A stretch of 64,000 nt of DNA, from NCBI RefSeq assembly GCF_001423185.1, contig NZ_LMOB01000001.1, positions 1,020,875-1,084,874 of the forward strand, given 5' to 3'. This document shows positions 60,592 to 64,000 of this stretch, one piece after another; positions within the stretch are counted from its first letter, which is position 1; each line of letters begins with the position of its first letter. Both the position numbers and the translations under genes were made by a program. Under the pieces are notes generated by a model. The model saw only the letters and a list, made by a program, of their open reading frames with translations. It ran no database searches and had not been told where the DNA came from. The stretch is from Plantibacter sp. Leaf314 (GTDB lineage: Bacteria; Actinomycetota; Actinomycetes; Actinomycetales; Microbacteriaceae).

Positions 60592-61443
60592 ATGGCAGCC
60601 ACCACCCCGACCGTCGTCCTCAACGACGGGCGTTCCATCCCCCAGCTCGGCTTCGGCGTCTACAAGGTCGCGGACGCCGCCAGCACGGACGTCGTCCGGA
60701 CCGCGCTCGAGGTCGGGTACCGACACATCGACACCGCATCCCTCTACGGGAACGAGCGGGGTACCGGCGTGGCGATCCGCGAGTCCGGACTCCCCCGCGA
60801 CGAGCTGTTCGTCACAACCAAGGTCTGGAACACCGACCAGGGCTACGACGAGACGCTCCGCGCGTTCGACACGAGTCTCGACCTCCTCGGCCTCGATCAC
60901 GTCGACCTCTACCTGATCCACTGGCCCGCGCCGAAGCAGGACCGCTACCGCGAGACCTGGCGCGCACTCGAACGGCTCAAGGCCGAGGGTCGGGCCCGTT
61001 CCATCGGCGTCTCGAACTTCCACCGCAGCCATCTGGAACGCCTCCTCGAATCCGCCGAGATCACGCCGGCCGTCAACCAGATCGAACTGCACCCCTTCCT
61101 CCCCCAGCGCGAACTGCGTGCCGTCAACGCCGCTCACGGCATCGCGACGGAGGCCTGGTCGCCGCTCGCGCGCGGCCGGTTCTTCACCCCCGCCACTGAC
61201 GGTTCCGACGCCACGAGCGACCTCGGGGCGATCGCCCGCAAACACGACCGCACGGTCGCGCAGGTCGTGCTGCGCTGGCACCTGCAGCTCGGCAACATCG
61301 TGATCCCCAAATCCGCCACACCGGCGCGGATCGCCGAGAACTTCGCGGTGTTCGACTTCACCCTCGACGCCGACGACCTCGCCGCCATCTCGGCGCTGGA
61401 GAACGGCGAGCGCACCGGCACCGACCCGGACCGGCTCGACTGA
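60592..61443 (+). CDS. Aldo/keto reductase (2,5-diketo-D-gluconate reductase type, AKR5)
   Basis: A 283-residue NADPH-dependent TIM barrel. Tetrad: Asp and Tyr in HIDTASLYGNE, Lys in VTTKVWN, His in YLIHWPAP. The NADPH clamp IPKSATPARIAEN is present. AKR5-type enzymes reduce diketogluconate, glyoxals and other small carbonyls. Leaderless by spacing; divergent from the FMN reductase with 47 bases between. Confidence 0.92.
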   Translation: MAATTPTVVLNDGRSIPQLGFGVYKVADAASTDVVRTALEVGYRHIDTASLYGNERGTGVAIRESGLPRDELFVTTKVWNTDQGYDETLRAFDTSLDLLGLDHVDLYLIHWPAPKQDRYRETWRALERLKAEGRARSIGVSNFHRSHLERLLESAEITPAVNQIELHPFLPQRELRAVNAAHGIATEAWSPLARGRFFTPATDGSDATSDLGAIARKHDRTVAQVVLRWHLQLGNIVIPKSATPARIAENFAVFDFTLDADDLAAISALENGERTGTDPDRLD

Positions 61444-61454
61444 GCTCGAGACCG

Positions 61455-61460
61455 TAGGCT
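61455..61460 (+). promoter_or_regulatory. -10 element (TAGGCT) of the hydrolase gene, leaderless
   Basis: TAGGCT, six bases, ATG at 61467. Confidence 0.5.
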
Positions 61461-61466
61461 GAACGC

Positions 61467-62315
61467 ATGACCGAGCCCGTCGTCGACACCGCGTCCAGCC
61501 TCGCCGCCCGCACGATCACCCCGGTGGAGCTTCCGCGCCACCGTTGGGGTCGTCATGACGCTCCGGCCCGCGCGCTCGTCGTCCACGGCCTCGGGAGCAA
61601 CGGACCGAGCACGTGGCGGATCTGCGCCGCCCTGGCAGACCGCGGGTGGCTCGTCGAGGCGGTCGACCTGCGCGGACACGGCCTGGCCCCGCGATCGTTG
61701 GACTACCGCGTCGAGGCGTACGCCGCCGACCTGCTGGCGACGCGACCGGCGCCGTCGGCGATCGACACCCGGGGCACCTGGGATCTCGTCGTCGGGCATT
61801 CGCTCGGTGGCGCGGCCACGGCGGTCGCGGCGGCGGCGGATCCCCGCTGGACCGCGGCACTCGTACTGCTGGATCCGGCCATCGCCCTCGACGACCACGA
61901 CGCAGAGACCATCCGGGCCAGCCAGGAGGCGGCGTTCGCCGACAACACGGCCGCATCCGTCCGCGCGAAGAACCCCGAGTGGCACCCGCTCGACGTCGAG
62001 CTCAAGGTCCAGGCGGTGTCGCAGGCGAGCCGGTGGGCGATCGAGCAGACGAGCGAGCAGAACCACCCGTGGGATGTGCGGCCGGCGGCCGCCTCCCTCC
62101 GGAACCCGACCTTCGTGATCGCCTCCGACCCAGAGGTGTACAGCCTCGTCCGCGGCCCGCTGGCCGCACAGATCCTCGCCAATCGTCAGGTGAGTCTCAC
62201 CGTCATCCAGGGCGCCGGGCACAACGTGCACCGGGACCGCCCCGCCGAGACCACGAAGGCGATCGGCGACTGGGCCGAGTTGCAGCTCGAGCAGCGATCT
62301 CGTCACGAGGTCTGA
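61467..62315 (+). CDS. Alpha/beta-fold hydrolase
   Basis: A 282-residue hydrolase. The oxyanion strand is VVHGLGSNGPSTWR, the nucleophile elbow GHSLGG (serine near residue 112), and the late histidine is in GAGHNVHRDRP, giving a full Ser-Asp-His set with an acidic residue in VIASDPEVY. Substrate unknown. Its own -10 suggests independent expression from the preceding AKR. Confidence 0.88.
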   Translation: MTEPVVDTASSLAARTITPVELPRHRWGRHDAPARALVVHGLGSNGPSTWRICAALADRGWLVEAVDLRGHGLAPRSLDYRVEAYAADLLATRPAPSAIDTRGTWDLVVGHSLGGAATAVAAAADPRWTAALVLLDPAIALDDHDAETIRASQEAAFADNTAASVRAKNPEWHPLDVELKVQAVSQASRWAIEQTSEQNHPWDVRPAAASLRNPTFVIASDPEVYSLVRGPLAAQILANRQVSLTVIQGAGHNVHRDRPAETTKAIGDWAELQLEQRSRHEV

Positions 62316-62362
62316 TCGCCGCACCGCCCGCAGACACCCGTGTCATCGTCGGACCCCGGTGC

Positions 62363-62368
62363 GACAAT
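62363..62368 (+). promoter_or_regulatory. -10 element (GACAAT) of the acyl-CoA dehydrogenase gene, leaderless
   Basis: GACAAT, six bases, GTG at 62375. Confidence 0.45.
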
Positions 62369-62374
62369 GGTCCC

Positions 62375-63565
62375 GTGACCGTTCCCACGCAGTCAGACCC
62401 CACCGCTCGCGCGTTCGATCCCAGCTCCGTGCTCGGCGACCAATTCATCGAGCGCATCCGTGAACGCGCGGCCGTGGCCGACCGCGAGAACGCCTTCTTC
62501 GACGAGGACCTCGTCGAACTGCGGGCGTGCGGGTACCTGCGCGCGCTCGTCCCCGTGGATCTCGGTGGTCTGGGCCTCGGGCTGAGCGAGGTCACGCAGC
62601 TGCAATCGCGGCTCGCCACCGCAGCCCCCGCGACCGCGCTCGCGGTCAACATGCACCTGGTGTGGACGGGTGTCGCGCGGCTGCTGCACGAACGGGGCGA
62701 CGACTCGCTCCGGTTCGTCCTCGACGGCGCGGCGGGCGACGAACTCTACGCGTTCGGGGTGAGCGAGGCCGGGAACGACCTCGTGCTGTTCGGGTCCGAC
62801 ACCGAGGCCCGGCCGGGTCCCGACGGTTCGTACCGATTCCACGGTCGCAAGATCTTCACCTCCCTGTCCCCGGCCTGGACCTGGCTCGGGACGACCGGCC
62901 TCGACTCGACCTCGGCCGACGGCCCGAAGGTGGTCTACGGGTTCGTCGAGCGCTCTCGGGGCGGCTTCGAGATCCTCGACGACTGGGACACCGTCGGGAT
63001 GCGCGCCAGCCAGAGCCGGACGACCCTGCTCCAGGGCGCCGAGGCGAGCGCCGAACACGTCGTCCGCCGTCTCGACCCCGGGCCGAACCCGGATCCCATC
63101 GTGTTCGGCATCTTCGCCTGTTTCGAGACCCTGATCGCCGCGGTCTACACGGGTGTCGCGGAGCGTGCGCTCCGGCTCGCCGTCGAGACCGCGCACCGCA
63201 AGACCTCGAAGAAGGCCGGTGGCGCGAGCTACGCCTCGGACCCGGACATCCGTCGCCGGATCGCCGCTGCCGCCATCGCCTACGACGGCATGCTGCCGCA
63301 GCTGGCGAGCGTGGCTCGAGACCTCGACGACGGCGTCGACCACGGGTCCCTCTGGTTCCCGAAGCTCGTCGGGCTCAAGGTGCGCGCGACGGAGACCGCC
63401 CGCGAGGTCGTCGACCAGGCGATCAGGGTGGCCGGCGGCGGGAGCTACTTCGCTGCCAGCGAGCTCGGCCGTCTCTACCGCGATGTCCTCGCCGGGATGT
63501 TCCACCCCTCCGACGACGAGTCAGCGCACGCGACCGTCGCGAACGCCTGGCTCGGCCCCGCCTGA
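62375..63565 (+). CDS. Acyl-CoA dehydrogenase family protein
   Basis: A 396-residue flavoprotein. N-terminal helices (FIERIRERAAVADREN), the central beta domain (AFGVSEAGNDLVLFGSDTEA; RFHGRKIFTSLSP; DDWDTVGMRASQSRTTLL) and C-terminal helices with QAIRVAGGGSYFAASELGRLYRDVLAG are all recognisable. I cannot place the catalytic glutamate with confidence, and the AGGG-SYF region resembles the DszC/monooxygenase branch as much as true dehydrogenases. GTG start with leaderless spacing. It converges with the CsoR-type gene. Confidence 0.88.
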   Translation: MTVPTQSDPTARAFDPSSVLGDQFIERIRERAAVADRENAFFDEDLVELRACGYLRALVPVDLGGLGLGLSEVTQLQSRLATAAPATALAVNMHLVWTGVARLLHERGDDSLRFVLDGAAGDELYAFGVSEAGNDLVLFGSDTEARPGPDGSYRFHGRKIFTSLSPAWTWLGTTGLDSTSADGPKVVYGFVERSRGGFEILDDWDTVGMRASQSRTTLLQGAEASAEHVVRRLDPGPNPDPIVFGIFACFETLIAAVYTGVAERALRLAVETAHRKTSKKAGGASYASDPDIRRRIAAAAIAYDGMLPQLASVARDLDDGVDHGSLWFPKLVGLKVRATETAREVVDQAIRVAGGGSYFAASELGRLYRDVLAGMFHPSDDESAHATVANAWLGPA

Positions 63566-63580
63566 CGTCCTGCGCCGGGG

Positions 63581-63859
63581 TCAGCCCCGGTTGTTGCTGA
63601 GCTCGAAGACACGCAGGAGCTCGGCGACCGCAGCGTCCTTGCTGTCGCCACCCTCCTCGAACATCTGCGTGACGTGCGTCAGCAGGTGGTTCTCGACGAG
63701 GAGCTTGTTGAGCGAGCCGAGCGACTTCTGGATGGCGAGCGACTGCGTGATGATGTCCATGCAGTAGTCCTCGTTCTCGATCATCTTCTCGAGCCCGCGC
63801 ATCTGTCCTTCGAGGATCTTCGTGCGGTGGAGGGCGCGCTTCTTGATGTCTTCGATCAC
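63581..63859 (-). CDS. Metal-sensitive/FrmR-RcnR-CsoR family repressor
   Basis: A 92-residue all-helical DUF156 protein. Ligand positions read Cys33 (EDYCMDIITQ), His58 and His62 (ENHLLTHV), so the pattern is C-H-H. CsoR copper sensors have C-H-C; C-H-H is the RcnR/FrmR type, sensing nickel/cobalt or formaldehyde. No N-terminal His3 is present, but His11 is. The neighbours do not include a metal pump within the window. A CCGGGG-TCAG-CCCCGG hairpin (63575-63590) spans its stop codon and may end both converging genes. GTG start. Confidence 0.88.
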   Translation of the reverse strand: MIEDIKKRALHRTKILEGQMRGLEKMIENEDYCMDIITQSLAIQKSLGSLNKLLVENHLLTHVTQMFEEGGDSKDAAVAELLRVFELSNNRG

Positions 63860-63929
63860 CGGCTCAGGGTACCACCAGGGGGTACATCAGCGGCCTCGCG
63901 AGGGGACGCTCTCCCACACCGCGCGAGCC

Positions 63930-63935
63930 TAGGAT
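63930..63935 (+). promoter_or_regulatory. -10 element (TAGGAT), leaderless
   Basis: TAGGAT, six bases, ATG at 63942. The spacing supports the truncated gene that follows. Confidence 0.45.
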
Positions 63936-63941
63936 GGGCGG

Positions 63942-64000
63942 ATGACGAGCTCCCCCGCCCTCGAACTCACCGCCGCCGACGCGGACCGCGCCAGAGCCCT
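63942..64000 (+). CDS. Start of an unidentified gene (cut by window edge)
   Basis: ATG at 63942 opens a frame reading MTSSPALELTAADADRARA to the window end. There is too little sequence to assign a family. The leaderless -10 spacing and actinobacterial codon use make it likely to be a real gene, divergent from the CsoR-type repressor. Confidence 0.55.
   Translation, partial: MTSSPALELTAADADRARA

Overview
The window comes from a high-GC Gram-positive chromosome, almost certainly an actinobacterium and most likely of the family Microbacteriaceae. The evidence is the strong G/C bias at third codon positions, frequent GTG starts, four-base ATGA overlaps inside operons, DUF222/HNH proteins, a class Ib ribonucleotide reductase, and many genes with a -10-like hexamer exactly six bases before the start codon (leaderless transcripts). 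Species cannot be named from the sequence alone.

Layout. (1) 1-8148: start of prs, glmU, tRNA-Gln(TTG), a MarR regulator, a methionine ABC importer (metQ-hairpin-metN-metI), an ABC-F ATPase and a spermidine-synthase-like protein. (2) 8174-17238: an eight-gene lipid locus made of TetR and a diacylglycerol-kinase-like lipid kinase, then a divergent pair of operons. One is SDR -> PlsC acyltransferase -> alkyl-DHAP-synthase-like FAD enzyme; the other is a degenerate ferritin-like protein -> fatty acyl-CoA reductase/HAD fusion -> an intact di-iron ferritin-like protein. Together these look like a complete ether-lipid (possibly plasmalogen) pathway. (3) 17302-25282: a conserved housekeeping block ispE-(AKR)-rsmA-tatD-metG-rsmI and pmt. 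Regions 1 and 3 together resemble the M. tuberculosis order Rv1002c to Rv1018c as I remember it, with the lipid locus sitting at the break. (4) 25293-34000: a YeiH transporter, a guanidinium exporter with a guanidine-III riboswitch, metY, a CoA-binding protein, a large AfsR/BTAD regulator and a DrrAB-like ABC exporter. (5) 34153-46376: L-serine dehydratase, a YyaL-type thioredoxin-domain protein, DUF1684, a quaternary-amine ABC importer with a histidine-ammonia-lyase-fold protein that lacks the MIO tripeptide, and a self-contained ABC-2 operon with its own regulator. (6) 46462-54405: DUF222/HNH, HrpA helicase, sulfurtransferase, flavin reductase and small membrane proteins. (7) 54431-64000: nrdHIEF with an elaborate upstream region (NrdR-like and DnaA-box-like motifs), an MFS transporter, FMN reductase, AKR, hydrolase, acyl-CoA dehydrogenase and a CsoR/RcnR-type regulator.

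A dispersed repeat with core TTCGACAGGCTCAGGGACC occurs at least seven times between genes. At one site it is read in frame at the start of a protein, and at another it forms a hairpin between nrdE and nrdF. No CRISPR array, rRNA, insertion sequence or prophage was seen. The only gene-free stretch over 300 bases is 58387-58740, described below.

The best candidates for something undescribed are the ether-lipid locus with its intact/degenerate di-iron pair, and the MIO-less lyase paired with an OpuC-type importer.
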